Positions 10,123-20,243 of a stretch of DNA of 64,000 nt are shown here, piece after piece. The notes below the pieces were generated by a model. It was not told where the DNA came from, made no database searches, and worked only from the letters and a program-made list of their open reading frames with translations. Source of the stretch: Selaginella moellendorffii (lineage: Eukaryota; Streptophyta; Lycopodiopsida; Selaginellales; Selaginellaceae); contig NW_003314277.1 in NCBI RefSeq assembly GCF_000143415.4, positions 1,560,083 to 1,624,082 of the forward strand. The letters are read 5' to 3'. The translations under genes and the position numbers were made by a program. Numbering within the stretch: the stretch's first letter is position 1; every line of letters starts with the position of its first letter.

Positions 10123-11190
10123 TTGACAAGAATGATCATCGATGGATCAACACTGGAGGGCGGCGGCCAGATCCTTCGCAACTGCGTCGCCTTTGCGGCC
10201 ATTCTCAACATTCCACTCCACATTACCAACATCCGAGGTAACAGGGCCAAGCCGGGCCTCCAGCGGCAGCACTTGGCCGGCCTGAAGCTCGCAGTGGAGC
10301 TGTGCAATGCGCGAGCCACGGGGCTGGAGCGAGACTCCACTCAAGTGACCATCGTCCCCGGCAGCGAGATCAAACACGGCCAGTTCACGGCGGACGTAGA
10401 GAGCGCGGGGGCTTGCACGCTGCTCGCTCAGATCAGTCTCCCCATCGCCCTCTTTGGATCCGGCAGCTCCACCTTCGTCCTCAAGGGTGGCACCAACGTC
10501 CCATTCTCGCCACCTTTCGAGTACCTCAAGCGCGTCTTCCTGCCAGCCCTAGCGAGGTTTGGCATCCCCGAGGGCGCCGTGGAGGTGTGCGAGGAGAGGC
10601 AGGGGTTCATGCCGGGTGGTGGTGGTGAAGTTAGGGTTAGGATTGAGCCCCTGACGAGGCCACTGGTGGGTGCGTGCCTGGACGAGCGCGGGGACGTCAC
10701 GAAGTGTACGGCGTACGTGTCCGGGGCGTGTACGGCCGCGTTCGAGGCCGAGGTGGCGAAGGAGATACAGGACTGCCGGAAGTTGGCGGTGGCGATGGAG
10801 AGCGAGTTTAGGGTCAGGAGAGTGGATCGCGAAAGCAAGTGCCAAATGCAGGTGGTGCTTGTGGCAGAGACGAGCAATGGGCACCGGATTGGAGCGTCGG
10901 CGCTGACGGGCGGGAAGCGGAGCTCCGGGAAGGGACTGGTGGCGGCGGCGGTGGTGAAGATGGTGAAGCAGCTCGAAGGGGAGGTCTGTGTGGACGAGTA
11001 TCTGCAGGATCAAGTGGTGATCTTCATGGCGCTGGCGAGAGGGAGGTCGAAGATGAAGTGTGGAGAGATTACGCTCCACACGAGGACGGCCATCCATTTT
11101 GCAAGCCTTTTGAGTAGGGCGGTGTTTGAGATCCAAGAACTTGGAGGAGGAACCAACATAGTCTCTTGCGATGGCATATCATGTTTATAA
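10123..11190 (+). CDS. RTCA: RNA 3'-terminal phosphate cyclase (RtcA type)
   Basis: A 355-codon intronless frame matching the family's full length. It starts MTRMIIDGSTLEGGGQILRN, the conserved N-terminal (E/D)GGGQ(I/V)LR signature, and later carries RGNRAKPGLQRQHL and FMPGGGGEV. The nucleotidyl-transfer region VDEYLQDQVVIFMALA is followed by TLHTRTAIHF, whose first histidine aligns with the catalytic, AMP-accepting His of RtcA. That residue argues for the catalytic class rather than the Rcl1 ribosome-biogenesis class. The enzyme converts RNA 3'-phosphates to 2',3'-cyclic phosphates with ATP. It lies 192 bp downstream of the DnaJ gene on the same strand, and the next gene's first visible exon begins only 37 bp after its stop. 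Confidence 0.95.
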   Translation: MTRMIIDGSTLEGGGQILRNCVAFAAILNIPLHITNIRGNRAKPGLQRQHLAGLKLAVELCNARATGLERDSTQVTIVPGSEIKHGQFTADVESAGACTLLAQISLPIALFGSGSSTFVLKGGTNVPFSPPFEYLKRVFLPALARFGIPEGAVEVCEERQGFMPGGGGEVRVRIEPLTRPLVGACLDERGDVTKCTAYVSGACTAAFEAEVAKEIQDCRKLAVAMESEFRVRRVDRESKCQMQVVLVAETSNGHRIGASALTGGKRSSGKGLVAAAVVKMVKQLEGEVCVDEYLQDQVVIFMALARGRSKMKCGEITLHTRTAIHFASLLSRAVFEIQELGGGTNIVSCDGISCL

Positions 11191-11227
11191 ATAACCAACC
11201 CTCTTTTTAGATTTTCCATGCACATAG

Positions 11228-11980
11228 GGCTGTAGAGCGAGGACATTGGGCGGCTTGCCGTGGTATGCCGATCAACGAGATCTGGAAGGATTCATCCGGT
11301 TTGGAGATATCACCAGCGCCAAGGTAAAGATTCATTGCCTTTTTGCTTTGAAATTCTCTTCTTTTCTCCATTAGATAATGTATGACGAGAGAAACGTCCC
11401 AATGGGCTATGGCCTCGTCACCTTTAGCAGCGAGAGAGGCATGCGCAAGGCCATTGAGAAGATGAACGGCAAGCCGTTGCCGGACACGGGCCCTGAGCGC
11501 CACCCGCTAGACGTGTTTGAAGCAAAGCCAGGGAGGGACTCTTGGAGCTGGGACATGCGAGAGTGCGGGAGGTGTGGACTGCCCGGGCACAGCAAAAGGG
11601 ATTGCAACACCATTCCTCCTACCGATCCAAAGCATGTCTTTGCGGGAGAGCTCGAGAGCGACCCATTTAATCCTGAGGTGAGTTAAAAGTTTGTAATTTC
11701 TCCCCTTTTGTGACTGAAAGTTTGTAATCTCAAGGGAATGGAGTACATGCTCACCCGTGAGGACTGGCCATGGGAGCCTCCATCGCCTGCTTACAGCCAG
11801 AGAGAATGGCGGCAGGTGAGGAGAAGGTATTGGAGGATGAAGGTCCCTGTGGATCCAAAGCGACTCCAGGAGAGCGTTTTGAGAGCCTTTTCTATCTTAC
11901 CGCCTGAGGAGTACTTCCACGATGATACGCTAAGATCTGATGGCTCTTGCCGTGAGGTCCCCAGGATTATCAGGCCATAA
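11228..11980 (+). CDS. RRM plus CCHC zinc-knuckle RNA-binding protein, 5' end unresolved
   Basis: Exons 11228-11323, 11375-11677 and 11735-11980 join in frame with GT-AG introns of 51 and 57 nt. They encode an RRM (LGGLPWYADQRDLEGF as RNP2, GYGLVTFSS as RNP1, AIEKMNG), then the zinc knuckle CGRCGLPGHSKRDC (CX2CX4HX4C), and a basic/acidic tail rich in W, R and P with no motif I recognise. The stop is TAA at 11978. No in-frame ATG precedes the RRM, and the frame is closed upstream by a TAG next to the acceptor. The first exon is therefore missing, truncated, or spliced from within the cyclase gene (a weak in-frame donor lies at about 11159). The product is likely nuclear and RNA-binding. Confidence 0.7.
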
Positions 11981-12008
11981 GAGTAAGGGACTTGGACCTT
12001 TGTTTTCC

Positions 12009-12014
12009 AATAAA
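12009..12014 (+). promoter_or_regulatory. Polyadenylation signal of the RRM-CCHC gene
   Basis: AATAAA lies 29 nt after the TAA stop, with a second AAATAAAT about 15 nt further on. The position suits a plant near-upstream element. Confidence 0.5.
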
Positions 12015-12029
12015 ACAAATAGTAAATAA

Positions 12030-12680
12030 ATGCTCCCCACGGCGCTCGTCGTCCTGGAAGAAAAGGAGAAGAACAGCTCTGAGTTCTGGCCGAAAGAAAG
12101 CTCGTCTTAGTAGTTCCTCACCTTAATGGCCGCAGGTGTAGCAGTGGCAGTGGTCTTTCTTTCTCGGTCCTGTTCTGTTGGGAAGCTCGCAGCCGAAGTA
12201 TCGGTACAGCCTTCAATCCGAGGTACTGGCTGAGAAACTCAGAGCAACGTATAGTTTTGCAGCACCCGACTATCATCTGTAGAGAACTGTATCAGTAATC
12301 TTCCTAGAAACAAACAAAGAGCTAAAGGATCCTTCCATCCTCTATCGTCGCGGAATGGTTTCGGGTGTCAATCCGGTGCTGCGAATCTTCTCCTCCTCGC
12401 GACTACGTTCTCCGCATGAAATGGTTCCACTTGGCATGGCCGAGTTCCTTTGAAACCCCAGGTTGACGAGGGCGTTTAAGCGCGGCGACGATGAGCGAGC
12501 CCGTCGTCCTCCTCACAGTATTCACGCCTCGTGAGTGACAATGAGCAAAGGCGCCAGACATCAACAAGAAGCGATGCTACAAACTTCGGCATATGCTTTT
12601 TGTGCTACGTCAAGCACAATATGCTGGCTAAATAGTCAAACGGAGTGCCGCTGTAGCACACTCGCTGCTCCACTTCCTCC
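12030..12680. other. Intergenic sequence
   Basis: Roughly 650 bp with normal base composition and no recognisable coding or RNA feature. It presumably contains the promoter of the small peptide gene that follows. Confidence 0.4.
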
Positions 12681-12684
12681 ATCC

Positions 12685-12690
12685 TATAAA
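12685..12690 (+). promoter_or_regulatory. TATA box of the putative peptide gene
   Basis: TATAAA follows a pyrimidine-rich stretch. A transcript start about 30 nt downstream (about 12715) would exclude the in-frame ATG at 12690 and leave the ATG at 12783 as the first usable one. Confidence 0.4.
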
Positions 12691-12782
12691 TGGTCTCCTC
12701 CAATTCACCACAGAGCAGCAAAGTTTGCGAAAAGACAGAGTACACTTCGAAAGTTTCCTTTACCAGGATCAAGTCCCAGCTG

Positions 12783-12935
12783 ATGCTTCTGGCCATGTTT
12801 GTGACAATCCTCCTGGTTGGAGTGGACATCCAGCAGCCCAGCGGCAATGTAAATCTGGATGGAACTAGGACGGCGACAAGCATCCAGTGTCCCAACGGCT
12901 GGTACTGGTATAACCATCAATGCCTCTCCGCATGA
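12783..12935 (+). CDS. Putative small secreted cysteine peptide
   Basis: A 50-codon frame starting MLLAMFVTILLVGVD, a plausible signal peptide, followed by a short polar stretch and CPNGWYWYNHQC near the C-terminus. Two cysteines ten residues apart enclose an unusual WYWYN core. I do not recognise the family. The start at 12783 is chosen because the TATA box at 12685 would place the transcript start after the longer frame's ATG (12690). Sixty to eighty nucleotides downstream a second WYWYNNDC core occurs in another frame. Either a tandem-duplicated mature region was broken by a frameshift, or this is a two-exon product. Confidence 0.4.
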   Translation: MLLAMFVTILLVGVDIQQPSGNVNLDGTRTATSIQCPNGWYWYNHQCLSA

Positions 12936-13020
12936 AAATGGAGTGGAAGCAAGTGTAAGACGCCGCCCGAGTGCCTGGTATTGGTATAACAACGATTGCC
13001 ACCGCTGTCCATATGGCTAG
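12936..13020 (+). repeat. Second WYWYN(N/H)xC motif, local duplication in another frame
   Basis: The bases encoding WYWYNHQC (about 12900-12924) recur with few changes at about 12974-12999, where another frame reads WYWYNNDCHRCPYG and then stops at 13018-13020. The similarity is at DNA level, so a local duplication is likely. Confidence 0.55.
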
Positions 13021-13689
13021 AACTAAGTGAGTTAACTCCAGCAAAAAAGAAGTACCTTCCAGTTCCTTATTTCATTGTCCTCAAGATAATGTGCCAGCGT
13101 CTTTGGCAATTGCACCTACTTGTTTTGAATATCAAACCTCTCATCGTGCAGCAGCAGCAACCTCGGCAGCAAAATCCTTTTCAAGCCTGGGAAAATGAAG
13201 GCTTGAACTGTAACAAGGACTTACCTTTTTTTCCAGCAGTCGAGGCCTGCAACAACAAAACTGTTCCGCTCATGCTCCAGTGCTTCAGAGTCCACGAGTT
13301 CCTTAGACAAAAACAGCGGCCTTGCAGCAACAACATGCATTGCAAGAGACGAGCCCAAGCTTTTCAGTGTTTCCGAACGCAAGCCCATCTTCAACCTCGA
13401 GCGAAACGAGCCCCGCGAGCAGAGATAAACCTTTCATAATAAATCTGTGAAAAACGAGCAAACAGTGGAATTTACAAGTACCTGATACTCATGTGCAAAT
13501 ACGAGGACACGATTCCTCTTTGCGAAGACATATAGAAAGCTCTTCGAAGTCTCACATTTTCTCCCGTGATAGCGGCAACTTCCGAGACTGCGTCGCGTAC
13601 ACATGGTCCAGCTCCAAGCCCTACCTTGCAATGGCGCGCGGCGACGGCGATTTGTAGGAGCCTGGATTTCCTAGAATAATCGAAATCGT
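13021..13689. other. Unassigned; long but featureless frames
   Basis: A 147-codon plus frame (12996-13439) is Gln/Cys/Arg-rich with no motif and is probably not translated. A minus frame at 13434-13631 is equally featureless. The right end may contain lost 5' exons of the EF-Ts pseudogene that follows. Confidence 0.35.
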
Positions 13690-14140
13690 TCTCGGTCGAT
13701 GCTTCCTCCTCATCAAGACTCTGCGCGAGCGGACGGGAGCGCCGATCAAGGATGTCAGGTGAAACGAAGGTATGCTCTCGATGAGATTGTGGAAAGGAAG
13801 GGAGAATTATTTTTTTCTTTGGTTTTTTCTATAGAGAATGCCCGAGGAAGAAGGGTCTTGCTGCTGCGACGAAGAAATCTTCTCGTGTGGCTGCGGGAGG
13901 ATTGCTTGGACTGGCACACTTCGAGAGAGGTGCCGCGGTCATAGAGATTAACAGCGAGACTGACATGTTGCTCGAAGCGATCTCTTCCAGAGCCTTGTAA
14001 GTGATGGATGATCTTCTTTGGCTTTAAGTTTTTCTCACTAGTTTTTCCAGGTGCTGTCAGTCGCAAAAGCGGCATCGACATTGAAAGCCGTCCAACAGTT
14101 TTCTTCCAAACCAGCTGCTCTGGATTTGCACGATTTAGAG
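13690..14140 (+). pseudogene. Organellar elongation factor Ts (EF-Ts), partial and internally deleted
   Basis: Three segments match EF-Ts in order. The first is LLIKTLRERTGAPIKDV (about 13710-13759), the conserved N-terminal UBA-like helix. The second, after a 68-nt GT-AG intron-like gap, is RKKGLAAATKKSSRVAAGG followed by GLAHFERGAAVIEINSETD (about 13835-13965). The third is VLSVAKAASTLKAVQQFSS (14051-14140). Between segments 1 and 2 about 16 conserved residues (the ALxxxxWDxExA region) are missing. After SETD the conserved FVARNExF block is replaced by unrelated sequence and a stop. The remaining two-thirds of the protein is absent. It is a dead copy of the mitochondrial-type factor, which exchanges GDP on EF-Tu. 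Confidence 0.8.
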
Positions 14141-14299
14141 GTAAGGCTGCTCTCTCAATGGGAAAGTTTTTCATGTTCGGAAATTTCAAGCTTGCAAATT
14201 TGGAGAGAATTTGATAATTGCCGAGATTCGAACACTCGACGTATTGTTAAAGAGAATTTTGGCTCTTTTTCTTCCCATTTACCTTGTCAGCAATGAGCA

Positions 14300-14686
14300 C
14301 AGTAAAAGTCCCCAGTAAGTCCGAGCCATAGACATGGCCCATTTTCTCGCGCTTGGTTTCCAAGTAGCGCTTGTTCTCGTCAGTGAAAGTGGAGATCACT
14401 GAAATGAGTGATCGCCAAACCATAGCCTTTCAATGCCATATACTTTGCTGGATTGTTTGTCATGAGCTTCATCATTCTAACACCCATGTCCCTTAGAATC
14501 TGTAAAACGAAAGTTCAATCAGTTGCAACGTTATCAAGTGTTTGATCCATTACCTGTGCTCCAATTTTATACACCTGCAAAGCCTGCTTCCACAATGTTA
14601 CAGCCCTCATCCTCTTTCTCAATTTGCATCATCATGATTTCGAGCTGGTTGTGCAGTCGCATCTCTCAGCACTGAAAACGTCCCCA
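14300..14686 (-). pseudogene. GTP cyclohydrolase II domain (RIBA), fragment
   Basis: The minus strand contains GDVFSAERCDC (14686-14650), the zinc-binding cysteine region of GTP cyclohydrolase II. Out of frame it continues with MMMQIEKEDEG, then KIGAQ, an intron (14500-14553, GT-AG), and [20 protein letters not shown] plus LKGYGLAI (about 14499-14420), which matches the [20 protein letters not shown] hallmark. The rest of the catalytic domain and the DHBP-synthase half are missing, and the frame is broken by stops. The intact enzyme performs the first step of riboflavin synthesis in plastids. This dead fragment faces the EF-Ts pseudogene. Confidence 0.85.
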
Positions 14687-14739
14687 TTGCCCTAGAAGAA
14701 TTTTTTAAGTTGAGTGTATGGAAAAGAGTGTTTTTCATG

Positions 14740-15310
14740 GTACTAAAGTGGGGCACCACACCATTTAAGTTGGGAGCACTGTTATCAATTTCCTTTCTGG
14801 GAGCTTCTTTAGCATTTCTCAAGCCTATGCTCATTCCTACCCAATGTTATTCACCCTTAATTTCAATCCCAACCCAATGTTATTCACCCTTAATTTCAAT
14901 CCCAACTCGATTTTAAAATATAATTGGAAAAGTTTCTAATACTAGGTCTTTAGCTTCACTATCTTTATTATACTTTTGGAACTTTTTGCATCCTTCCCTT
15001 TTAGAAGGATGATCACTTTGAGCTTTTAACCCATAACCTATATTAGTACTTGTATTCAGCATTGGTTTTAGAATTCAGTAAAAAAGCTTAGTCTCAAACT
15101 TAATCTTAAATCTTGGATTTGATTTTAGACTTTAGACTCAACTTAGATTTGAATTTGGACTTGATTTTGGATATAGTCTTGAATTCAATTTTGGACACAA
15201 TCTTAAACTCAGTTTTGGACTTGGTTTTATTCAATGAATTCTTTACTATTTTAATTGTGATTTTAAGGGATCCTCTAGCCTATAACATTTCGGTGAGTTA
15301 GTTTTTTACA
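14740..15310 (-). repeat. Highly decayed LTR fragment with relic minisatellite (LARD-family LTR, reverse orientation)
   Basis: Read on the plus strand, the order is GGGCACCACACCATTTAAGT, then a TTATTATACTTTTGGAAC block, a TATATTAGTACTTGTATTCAG block, then about 150 bp of degenerate GACTTGGATTT-like units, and CCTCTAGCCTATAACATTTC. The same order occurs at 52735-53330 with more C retained. In the well-preserved LTRs at 54759 and 60577 it appears in reverse complement. Nearly all differences are C-to-T on this strand. Confidence 0.7.
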
Positions 15311-17123
15311 GACTTAAGCTTAAGTTGGATGTAGAATAAGGAGTAACACATGTTTTAGGTGGTTGTCTATACTTCTGACAACTATCCCTACTATAGAACC
15401 TTATATAAATAAATATGGTAATGATGAAAATCATAATAAACTTGAGACTAAAGTCTAAATTTTCAATAACAATCACATCTAATATAGTGCACCTCAATTT
15501 ATACGTATATAGATTTGAATTTGGCCTTTATACTTAAGGATTACACAAAATAGTTATTTACTTAAATTTTAAAAAATTATTTAAATTGATTTTTTATTCT
15601 AAAAAGTCTTTGCTTTCAGTCAAAATAGTGAATTTAAAATTAAAATTTTGATACTTTTTATAATATTAATAATTTAATATTATATATTTTAACATTCTCA
15701 ATCAAAACTATTATTAGTATTTTTCTTGAGAGAATTTCAGCAATGCATCCCCAATTTCCTCACAAGTGCACGAGCACCAAACGCCATCACTATAACAAAT
15801 ACGCCACCAACAATATATTTTTATACAGTTTCAGAAAACTTTATCAAGATAAAAGATTTATATGATTTCCATATTTATTTCTTGATATCCATTAAATAAA
15901 ATAAAAATATTTATTTATTAAAAAATTAATATATACATATATTATGAAAACGAATCAAAAGCCAACTACAAATCTTCATCAAATGAATCACCACTTTAGA
16001 ATCGTTTTTGCCAAAGGAAAAGATCACTAAGATCCCAATGGTTTTTCCATTATTAAAGGAATAAATTAAAATTTATGACCTGGGGAGAAAATACACTTTC
16101 ATTAATGAGCTTTGCTACTAAAGAGTCATTGAATTATATGTCCTAGTTTCTTTTTTATGAGTTAGAAAGTTTTAAATGTGACAATACCACAAAAAGATTT
16201 TTTTTACTTAGTTAGGGTTCTATATGCTTTTATTAGGATTTTATGTGGATAAAATAGTGTGGTCAGGACATTATCTGAGGTGAGAATTGATGCTAAAGTA
16301 AAAGAATACAAGATTTGGATCTAAGGATGTGTAAAGTTACAATTCTAGGGTTATTGTACATAAGTTTTAAGTTTCAAATAGGTCAAAAAATAATAAATTT
16401 AATAATCCTAGCCATTCAAAATTATTGAGTGAATAAATAATATAAAATATAAACTAAAGCTTTTAGAAAGTATGCATGTGCAAATTTGAAGGACTTAATT
16501 AAGAGTAAAATTATTTTGAATGTGGTCCAGTAAAAAAATTATAATTTTTTATTCAGTTTTCTTATAATAAAAAATATTATAATATGGTAATACTTATAAT
16601 CATGATAAATATTATAAAGATAATAATATATAAATTATTAAATTAATTTATAAAAACTATTTAAGCCAAATTTTTTATTTATTTATTTTTGCTACATGCC
16701 CTTACCACTATAATAGATAGCATGATGGATTAAAGGAGAAAAGATAACCAAAACTAAAAAGTATTTGATAAAATGACAAGTATATTGTATCAATATAGAT
16801 AATATTTAAATGGATTATAACTTTTTTTATATATTTATAAAAAAATTATGATAATCAAATGATGATTATGTGTTTAGTGGAGGTATATAGATGTTCTAGT
16901 GTAGTAAATAATTCAATCATATTGGAATAGAATGTATGTTTAAATTATTTAAACGCATAATTCAGAAAATAATGTTGGTCGCAACTTTGTTATCAAGGTA
17001 TATATAAACTTGGCTTATATATCAATATATGTTTAGTTTTTATACACATTAATACTAAATATTAATTCTTTATGTGCCATAATATTGTAATTCACATTAA
17101 TTTATTTGCCACATCAATGTAAA
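15311..17123. other. AT-rich sequence, no gene seen
   Basis: About 1.8 kb of very AT-rich sequence with many short poly-A/T tracts and no ORF with a recognisable domain. It is probably transposon debris mutated beyond recognition. Confidence 0.5.
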
Positions 17124-18410
17124 TGTAAGTGATTAAATTTTCTATTTTACTTTAGTCACTTATCTACAGTTTAGGAATCTCATTCACAACCTTTATAAAT
17201 CCTCATCCCAACTTAGAGTCATTAATATGACTTTAAAGTTAGCTTCAAATTCACATTAACTCTACATATAGTTTAAATATTCCATGTGTCTAAATCCCAC
17301 CTCAAACACTTAAAAGTATTAATAATATATCAACATTTTACACTAAAGCCATGTTCATTGTCACTATCTCATTAGTAATCCATTACCACAAACCCATCCC
17401 TCCAATCTATTTTATGAATGGCCATCTTATGACCACTAATTAGCATATTTAGAATGCTTTAAGATGTAGAAAATCACTATCCTCCAATGTATTTTCCTTG
17501 ATTCCACTAAATTCCTTTCCAATTAAGATAATTCTCACTAATATTTGCCATGCTTGAAGACTTGTCTACTAAGTCATATTAACTTTTGAGATTTCCTCAC
17601 CATATAACAATTAGTGGAAGGATAGGTCATTAGGAACAAGCAATTGCAATTGCAATGATATATTGAATCCATTGAGCTTTGTGCATTAGTGCTTTTGGGA
17701 ATTATACATTTAATTTACTTTCACCTATAAGAGTGAAAAGTTCACTTTAACTTTGGACTCCTTAATATTTATATCATTATCTATTGCATGAGTACAATAG
17801 CTTTTAGTCACATTGACTCATGTAGAGTCCTCCCCCAATTATCTCATAAGGATTTACCAAACCCCTCAAGTTTTGGGAGATGATTACTTTAGGCTTCACT
17901 TTAGAGATATATCAGACTCCAAATATATTTTACCCTAAATATATTTGATATTTCACACACTTTGGGGAAGATGATTTTAACATTGTTCCACTTCTAGTCC
18001 TTGGGTTTAATTTTTAAGTATTAATTATTTTTTTATCCCTTTCTTAAAACTACCATTTCATATTCACTCCTTAAATGTTTCTTTAGGAATTCCCTTCCCA
18101 CTCTTGACTTTTTAAGTCAGAGCTTCATTTTGGATCTTTAGCTAGAAATAATTGTTATGACTCATGGAGTATGAGCTAAGTTCTTGAACTTGTCAAACAT
18201 AGTTTTAAGCTTTTTAGTTTAAACTTCTTGGAACCCTTATTTATGAACACTTTCTCTATTATTGAATTCTAATAAATCTCTTTTTTTCCTTTTGATTGCT
18301 TTACACTTTCTTGCAAGTTCATGTTTTTGTAAATAGAATCTACCCATGGCTTTCTTAAGAAACCCTTTTTTTTTTTAATATATTCTACTACTTAGGTTTA
18401 GCTCAGGTAA
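17124..18410 (-). repeat. Decayed LTR of the LARD family, reverse orientation
   Basis: Begins TGTAAGTGATTAAATTTTC and continues with CTCATTCACAACCTTTATAA, ACTAAAGCCATGTTCATTG and AGCATATTTAGAATGCTTTA. Each block matches, in the same order, the LTR copy starting at 62922 and the reverse complement of the 3' part of the LTRs at 54759-56467. Cytosines are massively replaced by T, with matching loss of G. Confidence 0.7.
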
Positions 18411-18419
18411 AATAAATTA

Positions 18420-18740
18420 AATTGCTAAATCCTTGAGGCGAGAGAGCGGCGATCTCTTGTGACTTGCTGGGAAGACACCGCAGGTAATGACAATGCATCC
18501 CGGAAGAAGCAAGCGATTGCGCTAAGAACTCCTACATTATTGGCAAGCTAGGATACAATCAATCCTTTGCTTCTCTTCCTTTTCTTGCGAGATAGAGAAA
18601 TGCTTCCTTCCTCTGGCAGATCAAGCAGAGCACCACGACGAGGTTTTATTGACCCACGAGCGCTGATGAAAATCATCGGCACAAAGATGGGTTTCATCTG
18701 AAGATCGTCTCAAGTAGGTTTAAAGTTCTTCCTACCATTG
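18420..18740. other. Island of normal GC inside the AT-rich block
   Basis: About 300 bp with ordinary composition (for example GAGGCGAGAGAGCGGCGATC) sharply bounded by AT-rich sequence. No domain-bearing ORF. It may be unmethylated host sequence or a younger insertion. Confidence 0.4.
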
Positions 18741-19583
18741 GGGTGCTAACGTATATAGTGTGATTCTTTTAGCCAACTAATAGAGTCAAATTTAAAACTT
18801 CTTTAATACTAGATATAAGCTCTTTACTTTGGACTTTTTAAAAATTCATTCATTTTAGTATTATTTAAATTAATAATCACATAGTTTTTATAATGTTAAA
18901 ACCTTTAATCAGTTTGGAAAAAGGTGAACTTTTGTTCATACGCCATTTCCCTCTATTAGTAAACCTTGATAGGTCTTTCTTAGGTTTTTCTCTTTGGCTA
19001 TTTACAATGGCCATTATACCTTTAATTGCATAGATATCCTGTAAATCATACAATTTAATAATTACTCCCTCTCCATATCTTCACTCAAGCTTTTGACTTT
19101 ATATATGTTATTGTTCTGCATACACAACTTGAGTGCATGTTGCAAATGAGGATATCAAACTTCCATTTCTTCCACTTGATAGCGTTGTAAACTTCTGAGA
19201 TTTTGTCAAGCACACTAACATTGATATATTTGTTGATGAGGATGTTAAGAGTTATCTTTAATGGCTTTAAGCAATAGCTTATCATCTATGGCAAGTGTGA
19301 CTTTTTTTGCTTGTCAATCAAGATTGTTGAAGAGAACTATATTTGGCTTGATTTCAACATTTTGAAAGAGTCATAAGATTGCCTAGTAGTCCCTAGCTCT
19401 TGAGTAATGGTTGTGATTACGCCAAACAAGACCAAGTTGGTTTTTTAGTTGTTCTTCTGCATTATTTGATAGAGATCTATGGTTTGTTCTAATGCTACTC
19501 TATCTCAATCTTAGGGCAAGTGCCAAAGAAGCATTTAAGCAAGTCCAAGACTCTATGATAAATAATTTTTTAAATTTATTTTT

Positions 19584-19650
<67 letters not shown>

Positions 19651-20200
19651 TCTCAATATATTCAAATTAATTACTGTAAACTATAATGTTAAATTAGTAA
19701 TAAATTATTGAGCTTTGCAGCAGAACTTCATTTGTGTGCCATTATTTGTTTCAATTCTTGTTTAATCATACTGTAGTATATTTTTTATTAATTCAATCCA
19801 GATCTTATCATTGAATAAAATAATCAAAATCTCATTAATCATTAATTTCAGAAAATAGTGTTAACTGTCAATATATTATAAACATGTATATAATTTATAA
19901 ACACAAGATTAATCTCTTCTTTGAGAATTTGCATTTGGTATTCATATACAACATTGCTTTCTTTCTGCTAATTATACACAATCTACAACTCCCACGTCAG
20001 GTGAAATTCCAAAATCAAGACACATAGATCATAAAAACAGCAGGTCTGACTGATCGATCCAGATATCCTTCAATTGATAGGCACACATTCATGTCCATAT
20101 TTCTCCTCGAGTTTTAGTCACTTCACCTATAGACAAAGTATTTGACGAGGCAAAGTCAGTTTAAAAATAAGCCAAAGCTCAAAATCGTTTTATTTTTAAT
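18741..20200. other. AT-rich sequence, no gene seen
   Basis: Retrotransposon-like debris without a readable domain. It contains the (TA)n microsatellite listed separately. The last few hundred bases become less AT-rich toward the GCP4 promoter. Confidence 0.45.
19586..19647. repeat. (TA)n microsatellite
   Basis: About 31 uninterrupted TA dinucleotides. This is probably a length-variable site and also a potential assembly weak point. Confidence 0.95.
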
Positions 20201-20243
20201 TAGCCTTTACGCTCTAGGGTTTTGGGACTGGCTTGCTTGAAGA

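Noticed and set aside
10302-11136. Alternative frames overlapping the RNA cyclase gene
   Set aside because: Shadow frames of a GC-rich coding region. The cyclase frame carries all conserved motifs.
12996-13439. 147-codon Gln/Cys-rich frame as a gene
   Set aside because: No motif or signal peptide. Internal CAG-rich sequence and neighbouring pseudogenes suggest chance.
19085-19285. Possible copia gag fragment on the minus strand
   Set aside because: Some resemblance to a copia gag helix, but no diagnostic motif survives. Left as AT-rich debris.
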